DNA of 64,000 nucleotides from Sphingobium sp. CR2-8 (GTDB taxonomy: Bacteria > Pseudomonadota > Alphaproteobacteria > Sphingomonadales > Sphingomonadaceae). The position numbers were made by a program, and so were the translations under genes. The notes beneath the pieces are model-generated. The model had not been told where the DNA came from. It was given only the letters and a program-made list of their open reading frames with translations, and did no database searches. Shown in pieces: positions 42,886-52,864 of this stretch (within the stretch, counting starts at the first letter, position 1; the number at the start of each line of letters is the position of its first letter). The DNA lies in assembly GCF_035818615.1 (NCBI RefSeq), contig NZ_JAYKZY010000002.1:3164501-3228500 (forward strand). Direction: 5' to 3'.

Positions 42886-43122
42886 TCACCCTGCCCCGGC
42901 GCAACGGCTTTCGGGCGCTGCGAAGGTGATCGGACTGGTCAGGACGACCTGGTCGAGCCGGGCCGCGGCCATGCAGCGGTGGCACCAGGCATGATCGAAG
43001 CTTTCCTCGATCACCCAGTCCTGCGCCACTATGTCCCACGCCACCCAAGCGTCGCGCGTAACATGGTCGCTGCCGCAGACATTGCAGATATAGGCATGGC
43101 GGAGGGGGACAGGCTCGGTCAT
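42886..43122 (-). CDS. Zinc-ribbon-like small protein
   Basis: Protein of 78 residues with CNVCGSD and CHRCMAA, a pair of CxxC motifs that should bind one zinc ion, around the segment VTRDAWVAWDIVAQDWVIEE. It resembles small hypothetical zinc-ribbon proteins common on sphingomonad chromosomes and plasmids (from memory). Function unknown. Confidence 0.7.
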   Translation of the reverse strand: MTEPVPLRHAYICNVCGSDHVTRDAWVAWDIVAQDWVIEESFDHAWCHRCMAAARLDQVVLTSPITFAAPESRCAGAG

Positions 43123-43193
43123 GGGCCGAGCATAAGGCAGCTTTCGCCATTTTGGCGGGAGATGGGTCCGTTATGGATGCAATGGAAGGCGGC

Positions 43194-43457
43194 TCAGGCG
43201 GCGGCCTTTTGCAATGCGCCAGCCTCGGTCAGACGTCGGTGCAACGCGGAAGCTGAAAATTCAAGCCCATTGGGCCATGCAAGCGCGCCAGCCTCAATGA
43301 AAGCGCGGGCAAAAAAGATTGGATCTGCCAACGGTGCGGTCAGTTCCGTATCGCGCGCGATGATGTCGGCGGCGGACCAAAGCGCCGTGCTACCGTCGCT
43401 GAATGTCAAATCAAGCTGCGCAGGACCAGCAGGCTGGATATGAGTGATCTTAATCAT
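43194..43457 (-). CDS. DUF2442 protein
   Basis: Protein of 87 residues. LTFSDGSTALWSAADII and DPIFFARAFIEAGALAWPNG are the DUF2442 signature. These small proteins usually pair with DUF4160 proteins, and the pair behaves like a toxin-antitoxin or regulatory unit of unknown activity. Here the start overlaps the DUF4160 gene by 8 bases. Confidence 0.88.
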   Translation of the reverse strand: MIKITHIQPAGPAQLDLTFSDGSTALWSAADIIARDTELTAPLADPIFFARAFIEAGALAWPNGLEFSASALHRRLTEAGALQKAAA

Positions 43458-43718
43458 CGAGGTCGGCTCCGGGGATCATCTCCATCGGCAGCAACGCTTC
43501 ACTGCGTTGCTAGTTTGCCATGAGTTCGCCCCGATGGTCCAGCGCCCATTGCCGAACGATCCGCACGGCCTTCTTGGGCAGGTTGCCAGCTATGATTTCG
43601 CCTGTCGAAATGGCGACAAAGCTTCGAAACCTTGATAGCTGGCGTGGAAATGCGGGGGCGGATGATCCTCATGATACATCCGTATGACGATACCGAAAAA
43701 GAGGGAGATGATCGGCAT
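43450..43718 (-). pseudogene. DUF4160 protein, one-base frameshift
   Basis: The first frame gives MPIISLFFGIVIRMYHEDHP and FHASYQGFEA, the start of a DUF4160 protein. The frame is lost at the AAA run 43618-43620. The next frame continues with VAISTGEIIAGNLPKKAVRI and RQWALDHRGEL, ending just inside the DUF2442 gene. The 269-base span plus one base is exactly 90 codons, normal for the family. Expected FEAFVAIS needs TTTT where TTT is present. Confidence 0.85.
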
Positions 43719-43783
43719 ATATCGTCTCCGTTGCCCTCAGTCCGGTTGGACAGGTGGCTTCCCGCCTGTCCCCCGGACGGAGG

Positions 43784-43987
43784 CTAGTTGATGTTGAGTT
43801 GGGCTCGGATAAGATAGGTCGACCTTCTCAGATCACATTGAGCGTCATGCTCAAGCAAAAATGCCCTATCGGATCGGAGATAAATCTCGTCTCCATCCGC
43901 TACTTCCCATACCCAAAATCCGCTCCGATCCTGATATACGCTGGAATACAGCATTCCAGAATCCTTGCAGTAGAACTCCACTGCCAA
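43784..43987 (-). CDS. Doubtful small hypothetical protein
   Basis: A 67-codon frame in an AT-richer 450-base stretch between the DUF4160 gene and nrdB. The translation (YQDRSGFWVWEVADGDEIYL and so on) has protein-like composition with aromatic residues, which is why it is listed, but no family, no ribosome site and no neighbour support it. The rest of 43719-44167 shows nothing. Confidence 0.3.
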   Translation of the reverse strand: MAVEFYCKDSGMLYSSVYQDRSGFWVWEVADGDEIYLRSDRAFLLEHDAQCDLRRSTYLIRAQLNIN

Positions 43988-44167
43988 TCATAGTTCTCGT
44001 CAAGCGTTGTAGTATCAAAGAGTCTGGTGGCCTAATTGGTCTCTATTCCGCCATCCATGAGGCAACTAAAGAATTGATCGAGGCGTGTCTTTAGTGGAGC
44101 AATATTAAAAATATTTAAGTGAAATCTCTACGTCATACCAGCCTCCTACAGTGATTTTTTCAAAAAT

Positions 44168-45220
44168 TCACTCCGCAGCGATCCCCGCCGCCTTGAACAT
44201 GTCCGGGTCGCTTTCGTCGGTGTTGGCCGCGTCGCTGCCCTTGATCTTCTGGCGGCGGTCGAAGGCGTCCCAGACGTCGTTCCACTGGCCGCGCGTCGCG
44301 CCCTTCGAATATTCCGTCGCGCGGGTTTCGAAGAAGTTGGCGTGCTCCACGCCGTTCAGCATCGGGGCGAGCCAGGGGAGCGGATGCTCGTCGATCATGT
44401 AGATGGGTTTGAGGCCCAGCTGGCCCAGGCGCCAGTCGGCGATGTAGCGGACATATTTCTTGATGTCCTTGGGCGTCATGCCGGGCACTGGTCCCATTTC
44501 GAAGACGAGGTCGACGAAGGCGTCCTCGATCCGAACCGTCTTCTGGCACATGTCCATGATGTCGTCCTTGACCGCCGGGGTCAGGCAGTTGCGTTCCGCG
44601 CAGAAGGCGTGGAACAGCTTGATGATCCCCTCGCAATGCAGCGTTTCGTCGCGGATCGACCAGGTGACGATCTGGCCCATGCCCTTCATCTTGTTGAAGC
44701 GCGGGAAGTTCATCAGCATCGCGAAGGACGCGAAGAGCTGCAAGCCTTCGGTAAAGCCGCCGAACATGGCCAGCGTGCGGGCGATATCCTCGTCCGTGTC
44801 GACGCCGAACTGCTGCAGATAGTCGTGTTTGTCCTTCATCTCCTTATACTGCATGAAGGCGCTATATTCGCTTTCGGGCATGCCGATCGTGTCGAGCAGA
44901 TGCGAGTAGGCGGCGATGTGGACGGTTTCCATGTTGGAAAACGCGGTCAGCATCATCTTGACCTCGGTCGGCTTGAACACGCGGCCGTACTTCTCGTGGT
45001 AGCAATCCTGCACTTCCACGTCGGCCTGGGTGAAGAAGCGGAAGATCTGCGTCAGCAGGTTGCGCTCATGGTCGGACAGCTTCTGTGCCCAGTCGCGGCA
45101 ATCCTCGCCCAAAGGCACTTCCTCGGGCAGCCAGTGCAGTTGCTGCTGGCGCTTCCAATATTCATAGGCCCAGGGATATTCGAAGGGCTTGTAGACCTTG
45201 GAGGCTTGGAGAAGAGGCAT
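44168..45220 (-). CDS. nrdB: Ribonucleoside-diphosphate reductase beta subunit
   Basis: Radical-generating subunit of class Ia ribonucleotide reductase, 350 residues. Di-iron ligands and radical Tyr surroundings are visible: EVQDCYHEKYGRVF, METVHIAAYSHLLDTIG, FGGFTEGLQLFASFAML, WSIRDETLHCEGIIKLFH. It works with nrdA encoded 394 bases upstream on the same strand. The C-terminal tail that binds NrdA is Asp/Ala-rich. Confidence 0.97.
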   Translation of the reverse strand: MPLLQASKVYKPFEYPWAYEYWKRQQQLHWLPEEVPLGEDCRDWAQKLSDHERNLLTQIFRFFTQADVEVQDCYHEKYGRVFKPTEVKMMLTAFSNMETVHIAAYSHLLDTIGMPESEYSAFMQYKEMKDKHDYLQQFGVDTDEDIARTLAMFGGFTEGLQLFASFAMLMNFPRFNKMKGMGQIVTWSIRDETLHCEGIIKLFHAFCAERNCLTPAVKDDIMDMCQKTVRIEDAFVDLVFEMGPVPGMTPKDIKKYVRYIADWRLGQLGLKPIYMIDEHPLPWLAPMLNGVEHANFFETRATEYSKGATRGQWNDVWDAFDRRQKIKGSDAANTDESDPDMFKAAGIAAE

Positions 45221-45322
45221 GGGACGGAACTCCGGGCGAAATCGTTACGAGTGAAGGGCGGTTGCAACTTGGACGGGGACGGGACGTTGAGACGTCGCTA
45301 CCCCCCGCACAGGAGAAATATC

Positions 45323-45568
45323 ATGGTCGACCTGACCAGCATCCAAGAACATGCCGAAGTAATCGGCGCCGATGGCGTTCATGTCGGCACCGTCGACCAT
45401 ATGGACGGTGACCGGATCAAGCTGACCAAGAAGGACAGCGGAGAAGGCAGCCATAAGGGGCATCATCATTATATCAGCCAGGGCCTGATCGCGGCGGTCG
45501 AGGATGACGGCACCGTGCGGCTTTCCGCCAATGCCGACGTCGCAGTGACGTTTGAAGAGGAAGAGTGA
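45323..45568 (+). CDS. DUF2171 protein
   Basis: Protein of 81 residues, PRC-barrel-like: EHAEVIGADGVHVGTVDHMD, GDRIKLTKKDSGEG, HHHYISQGLIAAVEDDGTVR. This is the DUF2171 pattern of small alphaproteobacterial proteins. AGGAGA lies before the ATG. It stands alone on the opposite strand between nrdB and nrdA. Confidence 0.85.
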   Translation: MVDLTSIQEHAEVIGADGVHVGTVDHMDGDRIKLTKKDSGEGSHKGHHHYISQGLIAAVEDDGTVRLSANADVAVTFEEEE

Positions 45569-45614
45569 GCGCGCGGGCGCGGCGGCATAGGCCGTCGCGC
45601 CCGGCTTCATGCCG

Positions 45615-47576
45615 TTACTGGCAGGCAAGACACTCATCATAGTCGGTGGTCTCGCCGATTTCGAACTTAGGCGCGTCGATCGTATTGTCGGCCTCCACCC
45701 CGCCGGCGAAGCCCGCGCGCTGGACGCTCTTCGAACGCAGATAGTAAAGTGACTTGATGCCCAGTTCCCAGGCGCGGAAGTGGAGCATGAGCAGATCCCA
45801 TTTTTCCACGTCGGCCGGGATGAACAGGTTCAGCGACTGCGCCTGATCGATATAGGGCGTACGGTCGGCCGCGAGTTCGAGCAGCCAGCGCTGGTCGATT
45901 TCGAAGCTGGTCTTGAACGTGTCCTTTTCTTCCTGGCTCAGGAAGTCGAGATGCTGGACCGATCCGCCCTTTTCCAGGATCGAGTTCCACACCGCGCTGC
46001 TGTCCTTCGCCTTGGCGACCAGCAGCTTTTCGAGATAGGGATTCTTGATCGAGAAGCTGCCCGACAGCGTCTTGTGCGTGTAGATGTTCGCCGGGATCGG
46101 CTCGATACAGGCCGAGGTGCCGCCACAGATGATGCTGATCGACGCGGTCGGCGCAATCGCCATCTTGCAACTGAACCGCTCCATTACGCCCTGATCGGCG
46201 GCGTCCGGGCACGGGCCGCGTTCCTGCGCCAGCATCATCGACGCTTCGTTCACCTTGGCATTGATATGCTTGAAGATGCGCAGGTTCCAGGACTTGGCCA
46301 TCGCGCCTTCGAATGGAATGTTGCGCGCCTGCAGGAAGCTGTGGAAACCCATGACGCCCAGACCCACCGAGCGTTCGCGCATCGCGCTATATTTGGCGCG
46401 CGCCATTTCGGGCGGGGCGCGGTCGATATAGTCCTGCAACACATTGTCGAGGAAGCGCATGATGTCCTCCGCGAACATCGGCTCGTCCTTCCACTCGTCC
46501 CAGGTTTCCAGGTTCATGGAGGAGAGGCAGCACACGGCGGTCCGGTCGTTGCCCAGATGGTCGCGACCGGTGGGCAGCGTGATTTCCGAGCAGAGGTTGG
46601 AGGTCGAAACCTTGAGGCCCAGGTCGCGATGATGTTTGGGCATCATGCGGTTCACCGTGTCGTTGAACACGATATAGGGTTCGCCGGTGGCCAAGCGGAC
46701 TTCGACCAGCTTCTGGAACAGAGCGCGGGCGTTAACCGTGCCGCGGATCGACTGATCCTTCGGGCTGCGCAGGTGGAAGTCCGCGCCGTCGCGCACCGCT
46801 TCCATGAACTCGTCGGTCAGCAGCACGCCATGGTGCAGGTTCAGCGCCTTGCGGTTGAAGTCGCCGGACGTCTTGCGGATCTCCAGGAATTCCTCGATTT
46901 CCGGGTGCGAGACGTCGAGATAACAGGCGGCCGATCCGCGACGCAGACTACCCTGGCTGATCGCGAGGGTGAGGCTGTCCATGACGCGAACGAAGGGGAT
47001 GATCCCGCTGGTCTTGCCGTTGAGGCCGACCGGCTCACCGATGCCGCGCACGCTGCCCCAATAGGTTCCGATGCCGCCACCGCGCGAGGCGAGCCAGACA
47101 TTCTCGTTCCAGGTGTTGACGATGCCTTCCAGGCTGTCGTCCACCGAGTTCAGATAGCAGCTGATCGGCAGGCCGCGACCGGTGCCGCCGTTCGACAGAA
47201 CGGGAGTGGCGGGCATGAACCAGAGGCGCGAGATATAGTCGTAGACGCGCTGCGCATGGGCGGCGTCGTCGGCATAGGCCGCCGCAACGCGGGCGAAGAG
47301 ATCCTGATAGGATTCGCCGGGCAGCAGATAGCGGTCGTTCAGCGTGTCCTTGCCGAATTCGGTCAGCAACGCATCGCGCGACGAATCCGTCACGACGGTG
47401 AAACGCCGCTCCAATACGGTCGAAGAGGTCATGGGTGCAGCCTCCGCCTTGGTTTCAGCAGGCGCGGGCGCTGTATCGGCGGCAGGCCGGGCCTGCTCCA
47501 CCTTCGCATCATCCAACAGATCGTCCATTACAGTCGCCACGTCGCCAGCACCTTGTCCACTATCTCGAAAATCCAT
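45615..47576 (-). CDS. nrdA: Ribonucleoside-diphosphate reductase alpha subunit
   Basis: Catalytic subunit of class Ia ribonucleotide reductase. Its 653 residues are shorter than the E. coli protein, because the N-terminal ATP-cone appears absent and is replaced by an Ala/Pro/Glu-rich stretch. Motifs: PATPVLSNGGTGRGLPISCY with one redox Cys, SNLCSEITLPTGRD and TAVCCLSSMNLE, the substrate loop APTASISIICGGTSACIEP, and a C-terminal redox pair in DECLACQ. Lack of an ATP-cone suggests no dATP activity control. Confidence 0.95.
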   Translation of the reverse strand: MDFRDSGQGAGDVATVMDDLLDDAKVEQARPAADTAPAPAETKAEAAPMTSSTVLERRFTVVTDSSRDALLTEFGKDTLNDRYLLPGESYQDLFARVAAAYADDAAHAQRVYDYISRLWFMPATPVLSNGGTGRGLPISCYLNSVDDSLEGIVNTWNENVWLASRGGGIGTYWGSVRGIGEPVGLNGKTSGIIPFVRVMDSLTLAISQGSLRRGSAACYLDVSHPEIEEFLEIRKTSGDFNRKALNLHHGVLLTDEFMEAVRDGADFHLRSPKDQSIRGTVNARALFQKLVEVRLATGEPYIVFNDTVNRMMPKHHRDLGLKVSTSNLCSEITLPTGRDHLGNDRTAVCCLSSMNLETWDEWKDEPMFAEDIMRFLDNVLQDYIDRAPPEMARAKYSAMRERSVGLGVMGFHSFLQARNIPFEGAMAKSWNLRIFKHINAKVNEASMMLAQERGPCPDAADQGVMERFSCKMAIAPTASISIICGGTSACIEPIPANIYTHKTLSGSFSIKNPYLEKLLVAKAKDSSAVWNSILEKGGSVQHLDFLSQEEKDTFKTSFEIDQRWLLELAADRTPYIDQAQSLNLFIPADVEKWDLLMLHFRAWELGIKSLYYLRSKSVQRAGFAGGVEADNTIDAPKFEIGETTDYDECLACQ

Positions 47577-48017
47577 CGCGATTCCCCGAATGTTCCTGTT
47601 CCGTTCGATTCGGTCAAGTCGGGTCGCGTCAGCCGCGCATCCTTAGCATGATCGTACCGATCCGGGGACGGAAAAAGGCCCAACCGACGCGATCGCACGG
47701 GCGAAACCGCCCTGTCACCGTACAATAGACCCGGCGCGCAATCACAACCTGTTGGGTAACCCCCGTTAACCCGATACCATGGATAGTGCCATAAGCGTGG
47801 GGACGCGCAAGTAGGTAAATGACAAACGAGAGACTCCGTCCGTCGCCAATGAGACTCGCTTGGACGCATCGATGGCATGCGACGCACGGACTTCCCTAGC
47901 CCCCGCAAAAGGCAAGGGGCTGCACGCAAAGAAAAAATAAATTGAGGCTTGTCACGCAAATGCGTGGGCGCCCGATTCCGGTGGTATAGCAGTGCTTGTG
48001 GCTGCCGGGAGAATGAC
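47577..48017. promoter_or_regulatory. Region between nrdA and the glutathione transferase gene
   Basis: A 441-base gap holding the promoters of leftward nrdA and the rightward glutathione transferase. I looked for NrdR boxes in front of nrdA and did not find a clear pair. A 163-codon antisense frame is not supported. Confidence 0.45.
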
Positions 48018-48661
48018 ATGATTCTCTATTATCACCCCTTGTCGTCCTACTGCTGGAAGGTGCTGATCGCCTTTTACGAAAATGGCGCGCCGTTTACCGC
48101 GCGGACGCTGGAGGATGGGGCGACGGCGGACGAATGGCAGGCGCTATGGCCGATCGGGAAATTCCCGCTGCTGCGCGATCCGGCGCGTGATGCGGTCATC
48201 GGCGAAGCGAGCATCATCATCGAATATCTTGCGCAGCATGAACCCGGCACTTTCCACCCCTTCCCCGCCGATCCCGACGCGGCGCTGGAGGTGCGGCTGA
48301 TGGACCGATTGTTCGACCATTATGTCATGACCCCGATGCAGGCGATCGTCGCCGATCGACTGCGCCCCGAAGGCCGGCGCGATCCCGATGGCGTCGCGGC
48401 GGCGCGCGCCCTGCTGGGCAAGGCTTATGCGATGATCGAGGCGCGGATGGCCGGGCGGCGCTGGGCGGCGGGGAAAGCTTCACCCTGGCGGACTGTGCGG
48501 CGGCCCCCGCCCTCTTCTACGCGGACCAGGTCGCGCCGATGCGTGCGGACTTTCCTTCATTGGCGGCCTATCTCACGCGGTTGGAGGCGCGGCCGAGCTT
48601 TGCCCGCGTGCTGGAGGAGAAACAGCCCTGGTGGCATCTTTTCCCCTTCGCGCAACGGTGA
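48018..48661 (+). pseudogene. Glutathione S-transferase, one-base frameshift
   Basis: The first frame encodes the thioredoxin-like domain ([46 protein letters not shown]) and part of the helical domain to RWAAGK. After the G run at 48470-48473 the next frame supplies [20 protein letters not shown] and [20 protein letters not shown], ending at 48661. The span of 644 bases plus one base is 215 codons, a standard length. Expected AAGESFTL needs one more G. Confidence 0.9.
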
Positions 48662-48765
48662 CACCGCCCTTCCCGGCTGGACTTGGGGTCGATTCCCGAC
48701 TAGCCGCTGCCCCTGCCAAGACCCGTCGTGCAGAGGCGGGCCGCACGATATAGGGACCAGGGTAG

Positions 48766-50286
48766 ATGACGCTCATCAAGACCGCAGACCTCATCGAGAG
48801 CGTCGCCGACGCGCTCCAGTTCATCAGCTATTATCATCCGATGGATTATATCCGCGCGCTGGGCAAAGCCTATGAGGCCGAAGCCAATCCGGCGGCCAAG
48901 GACGCCATCGCCCAGATCCTGACCAACAGCCGCATGTGCGCGGAGGGGCATCGCCCGATCTGCCAGGACACCGGTATCGTCAATGTCTTCATCAAATGGG
49001 GCATGGACTGTCGATTGGATGATAATAGCCGGTCGATGCAGGACATCGTCGATGACGGCGTGCGCAAGGCCTATCTGAACCCCGAAAATCGCCTGCGCGC
49101 CTCGATCCTGCGCGACCCGGCCTTTGCGCGGCAGAATACCAAGGACAATACGCCCTGCGTGCTGAACGTGGAAATGGTGCCGGGCAACAAGGTCGTCATC
49201 GACGTGGCGGCCAAGGGCGGCGGGTCGGAAAACAAGACCAAGTTCAAGATGATGAACCCCAGCGATTCGATCGTCGACTGGGTGCTGGAGATGATCCCGC
49301 AGATGGGCGCTGGCTGGTGCCCGCCGGGCATGCTGGGCATCGGCATCGGCGGCACCGCGGAAAAGGCGGTGGCGCTGGCCAAGGAAAGCCTGATGGAGCC
49401 CATCGACATGGGCGAGCTGAAGCTGCGCGGGCCACAGAACAAGATCGAGGAGATGCGGATCGAGATTTTCGACAAGGTCAATGCGCTGGGCATCGGCGCA
49501 CAGGGCCTGGGTGGCCTGTCCACCATCCTGGACGTCAAGATCTACGACTATCCCTGCCATGCGGCGGGCAAGCCGGTCGCGATGATCCCCAATTGCGCCG
49601 CGACGCGCCACGCGCATTTCACGCTGGACGGGTCCGGCCCCGCTTTCCTGGAAGCGCCCAAGATTTCCGAATGGCCGCAGGTCGACTGGAAGCCGAGCAA
49701 GGAAGCGATCAGCGTCGACCTCAACACGCTGACGCCTGAAATCGTGCAAAGCTGGAAGCATGGCGACCGGCTGCTGCTGAACGGCAAGATGCTGACCGGG
49801 CGCGACGCCGCGCACAAGCGGATCAAGGATATGCTTAGCCGGGGCGAGCAACTGCCGGTCGATTTCAAGGGCCGCGTCATCTATTATGTCGGCCCGGTCG
49901 ATCCGGTCGGCGACGAAGTGGTCGGCCCGGCCGGTCCCACCACCGCGACCCGCATGGACAGCTTCATGGACATGATGCTGGAGCAGGGGCTGCTGGGCTG
50001 CGTCGGCAAGGCCGAGCGCGGCGTGGCGGCCACCGAAGCTATCGCCAAGCATAAGAGCGCCTATCTGATGGCGGTCGGCGGCGCGGCCTATCTGGTCGCG
50101 CGCGCAATCAAGGGCGCGAAGGTCGTGGGCTTCGAAGATCTGGGCATGGAAGCGATATACGAATTCGATGTGCAGGATATGCCGGTGACGGTGGCGGTCG
50201 ACAGCGAAGGGCAGAATGTCCATCGCCTGGCCCCGCTGGTGTGGCAGGAGAAGATCAAGCGGGAGAAGCTGCTCGAAGGCGCATGA
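48766..50286 (+). CDS. fumA: Class I fumarate hydratase
   Basis: Iron-sulfur fumarase of the citric acid cycle, 506 residues, oxygen-sensitive class I type. It shows RPICQDTGIVNVF with one cluster-binding Cys, GGGSENKTKFKMMNPSDSI, WCPPGMLGIGIGGTAEKA, IPNCAATRHAHF, and the C-terminal beta domain with TGRDAAHKRI and GPTTATRMDSFMD. Both alpha and beta parts are fused, as in FumA/FumB. Confidence 0.95.
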   Translation: MTLIKTADLIESVADALQFISYYHPMDYIRALGKAYEAEANPAAKDAIAQILTNSRMCAEGHRPICQDTGIVNVFIKWGMDCRLDDNSRSMQDIVDDGVRKAYLNPENRLRASILRDPAFARQNTKDNTPCVLNVEMVPGNKVVIDVAAKGGGSENKTKFKMMNPSDSIVDWVLEMIPQMGAGWCPPGMLGIGIGGTAEKAVALAKESLMEPIDMGELKLRGPQNKIEEMRIEIFDKVNALGIGAQGLGGLSTILDVKIYDYPCHAAGKPVAMIPNCAATRHAHFTLDGSGPAFLEAPKISEWPQVDWKPSKEAISVDLNTLTPEIVQSWKHGDRLLLNGKMLTGRDAAHKRIKDMLSRGEQLPVDFKGRVIYYVGPVDPVGDEVVGPAGPTTATRMDSFMDMMLEQGLLGCVGKAERGVAATEAIAKHKSAYLMAVGGAAYLVARAIKGAKVVGFEDLGMEAIYEFDVQDMPVTVAVDSEGQNVHRLAPLVWQEKIKREKLLEGA

Positions 50287-50294
50287 CATCTCCA

Positions 50295-50320
50295 TCCTCC
50301 CCATCTTCGGATGGGGAGGA
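50295..50320 (+). terminator. UUCG-capped hairpin after the fumarase gene
   Basis: TCCTCCCCATC, TTCG, GATGGGGAGGA: a perfect 11-bp stem 9 bases after the fumarase stop. It has no T run; it is either a terminator or a dispersed intergenic hairpin. Confidence 0.6.
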
Positions 50321-50366
50321 CTGGGAAAGGGGATGACGGGCCGCGTTCCCCCTGTATAGGGCGGGC

Positions 50367-51284
50367 ATGATCACATCCCCGATCTGGTTGCCCGCGACGC
50401 TGATCGCTGGGGCCACGCAGGCGTGGCGCACGGCGGTGCAACGGCGCGTCAGCCATAGCCTGTCGATCAATGCCGCAGGGCTGGTCCGCTATCTCTACGG
50501 CATCCCCTTCGCCCTGTTGCTGCTGGGCGGTTACGCGCTGATCTTCCCCGTACCGCTGCCGACGATCGCCCCGCCCTTCCTACTCTTTTGCCTGGGTGGC
50601 GGGCTGGCGCAGATCATCGCGACCAACCTGTTGATCATGGCGTTCCAGCATCGCAACTTCGTGGTCGGCACCGCTTATTCCAAGACCGAAGCGGTGCAGG
50701 GGGCCATCCTCTCCTTCCTGCTGCTGGGCGAACGGCTCAGCCCGCTCGCCTGGGCGGGGATCGGTTGCGGGGTGATGGGCGTGATGCTGTTGTCGACCGG
50801 CGGCAAGCGGATGGGACCGGGCGACATGCTGCGCGCGCTGGGCCAGCCCGCCGCACTGACGGGAATCGCGTCGGGATTTTTCTTTGCGCTGACCGCGATC
50901 GGCATCCGCCGCGCGACGCAGGCGGTGGGCGGGGACGACCGCATCCTGGCCGCGCTGCTGGTGCTGGTCGTCACGGTATCGATCCAGACGCTGATGCAGG
51001 GCGCGTGGCTGATCGCGCGCGAGCCGGGCGAGATGCGGCGGGTGCTGGCGAGTTGGCGGGTGTCGGGGCAGGTGGGGCTGCTGTCCGCCCTGGGCAGCGC
51101 CTGCTGGTTCACCGGTTTCGCCACCGCGCCGGTCGCGCTGGTGCGGATCGTGGGGCAGGTCGAGGTCGCCTTCACCATGGCGTTTGGCCATTTCTACCTG
51201 AAAGAACGGATGCGGGCGAGCGAGGTGGTCGGGCTGCTGCTGGTGATGAGCGGCGTGGCGCTGGCGCTGATGGGTGCGCTTTGA
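50367..51284 (+). CDS. EamA/DMT-family transporter
   Basis: Inner-membrane protein of 305 residues with about ten hydrophobic helices in two EamA-like halves. The first repeat ends with TAYSKTEAVQGAILSFLLLG, ERLSPLAWAGIGCGVMGVML; the second ends with LVRIVGQVEVAFTMAFGHFY, LKERMRASEVVGLLLVMSGV, the typical EamA internal symmetry. Likely an exporter or metabolite transporter; the substrate cannot be read from sequence. Confidence 0.88.
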   Translation: MITSPIWLPATLIAGATQAWRTAVQRRVSHSLSINAAGLVRYLYGIPFALLLLGGYALIFPVPLPTIAPPFLLFCLGGGLAQIIATNLLIMAFQHRNFVVGTAYSKTEAVQGAILSFLLLGERLSPLAWAGIGCGVMGVMLLSTGGKRMGPGDMLRALGQPAALTGIASGFFFALTAIGIRRATQAVGGDDRILAALLVLVVTVSIQTLMQGAWLIAREPGEMRRVLASWRVSGQVGLLSALGSACWFTGFATAPVALVRIVGQVEVAFTMAFGHFYLKERMRASEVVGLLLVMSGVALALMGAL

Positions 51285-51335
51285 CCGCAGCGGATCGCTA
51301 AGCTTTCCTTTACCATGCGCTGATAGCCCGGTCCT

Positions 51336-52739
51336 GTGGGAAAAGAAGCGCAATCCGAAACCGTCGCCGGCGCGGTGATGAAGGTCGCCAAATTGTCTGG
51401 CGACCTGGGCATCCGCACGCTCGACTTGCAGGCCGATATCAGCGAACTGGCCGACCGGGTAACGCACCAGGCGCGCACGATCGAGGCGATCAGCGGCGCG
51501 GCGGCGCAATTGTCGCGCGATGGCGACAGCATATCCATGGCGGGGCAGGCTGCGCGCGAGCAGGCCGTCGCCGCCCGCGCCATCATCGACGATTCGGGGC
51601 GGCAATTGTCGACCGCCAACCATAATTTCGTCGATCTGATCGAGCAGGTGAGCCGCATCCATGCGCGGCTCGACGGCTTCGGCGAAGCGCTCAAGACGGT
51701 CGCCCATGTCACCAGCGTCATCAGCGGCATCGCCAGCCAGACCAATCTCCTGGCCCTCAACGCCACGATCGAAGCCGCGCGGGCGGGCGATGCGGGACGC
51801 GGCTTTGCCGTGGTCGCGGCCGAGGTGAAGAAGCTGGCGCAGGAAACCGCCACCGCGACCAACACCATCGAACGGTCGATCGCCGCGCTGACCGGCGAGG
51901 CGGGCGGCATGCTGACCAGCATCACCCACGGCGCGCAGACCGCGCGCACCGCGCTTAACGACACCAAGAATATCGAGACGCTGGTCGAGCGGCTCGGCAC
52001 GCTGATGCAGGGCCTGTCGAGCAACAGCGAGGCGATGGCGGGACGGATCACGTCGATGGTGGGATCGGCGAGCGAAATTCGCGGCGGGCTGGCGGCGCTG
52101 GCCAGCACCTCGACCGACAATGCCGACGGCTTGCAGCGGCTGTCCGGGCGCGTGTCCACCGCGAGCGACGACACCAACATGCTGCTGCAATATCTGGCCG
52201 AAAGCGGCATCGATATTCCCGATTCGCCCTATATCCGCTTCAGCCTGGACAGCGCGCGGGAGGTCGCCCGTGCGATCGAACGCGCGATCGATACGGGCGC
52301 CGTGACCGAGGCGGCGATCTTCAGCGATCATCACATACCGGTCGCGGGGACGAACCCGCCGCTCTTCACCCATCCCGTGCAGGCCGCGATGCTGCCCGCC
52401 GCCCGCGCCGCACAGGAAAAGGCGCGCGGCTTTCCCGGCCTGTTCGGCATGACCTTCACCGATCGGCACGCCTTCGGCGCAGTCGCCATGCCCGAACGCG
52501 CGCAACAGCAAAGGCCGGGCGACGAAGCCTGGAACCTGGAATATGCGCGCCAGGGCATGCTCTTCGACTTTCCCGACACGCGCGAACAGGCGAGGATCAC
52601 CCAGCCTTTCTGCATCAAGGCCTATCGCCGCCTGACCGCGCAGGGCGAGGTGATCCTGCTGAAACAGGTGATCGCATCGATCCATGTGAAGGGGCGTCAT
52701 TGGGGCATCTTGCAGATGGCGTATCAGGATCAGGGGTGA
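51336..52739 (+). CDS. Soluble methyl-accepting-chemotaxis-like protein
   Basis: Protein of 467 residues starting with GTG, no membrane helix. Residues ~100-230 contain the highly conserved MCP hairpin tip: [40 protein letters not shown]. The C-terminal ~190 residues (from [20 protein letters not shown]) form a PAS/Cache-like globular domain. It is probably a cytoplasmic sensor for a chemotaxis-type pathway. No che genes are adjacent. Confidence 0.88.
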   Translation: MGKEAQSETVAGAVMKVAKLSGDLGIRTLDLQADISELADRVTHQARTIEAISGAAAQLSRDGDSISMAGQAAREQAVAARAIIDDSGRQLSTANHNFVDLIEQVSRIHARLDGFGEALKTVAHVTSVISGIASQTNLLALNATIEAARAGDAGRGFAVVAAEVKKLAQETATATNTIERSIAALTGEAGGMLTSITHGAQTARTALNDTKNIETLVERLGTLMQGLSSNSEAMAGRITSMVGSASEIRGGLAALASTSTDNADGLQRLSGRVSTASDDTNMLLQYLAESGIDIPDSPYIRFSLDSAREVARAIERAIDTGAVTEAAIFSDHHIPVAGTNPPLFTHPVQAAMLPAARAAQEKARGFPGLFGMTFTDRHAFGAVAMPERAQQQRPGDEAWNLEYARQGMLFDFPDTREQARITQPFCIKAYRRLTAQGEVILLKQVIASIHVKGRHWGILQMAYQDQG

Positions 52740-52864
52740 CGCGGTTATGTCAGGTTCGTTAAACCAGAGCAGTCAGTCCCCCAGCCCCCCATAATCGCCA
52801 TCCGCCTCTTGCCCCGTCTTCGCCTTGGGCTATGGCGCTACACGGCATCAACGCGGGAGCAGCC

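Noticed and set aside
45780..47651. Long frames opposite nrdA, fumarase (48700-50304), the transporter/MCP genes (50580-52700) and the acyl-CoA ligase (59222-61039)
   Set aside because: Mirror images of high-confidence genes with low-complexity translations.
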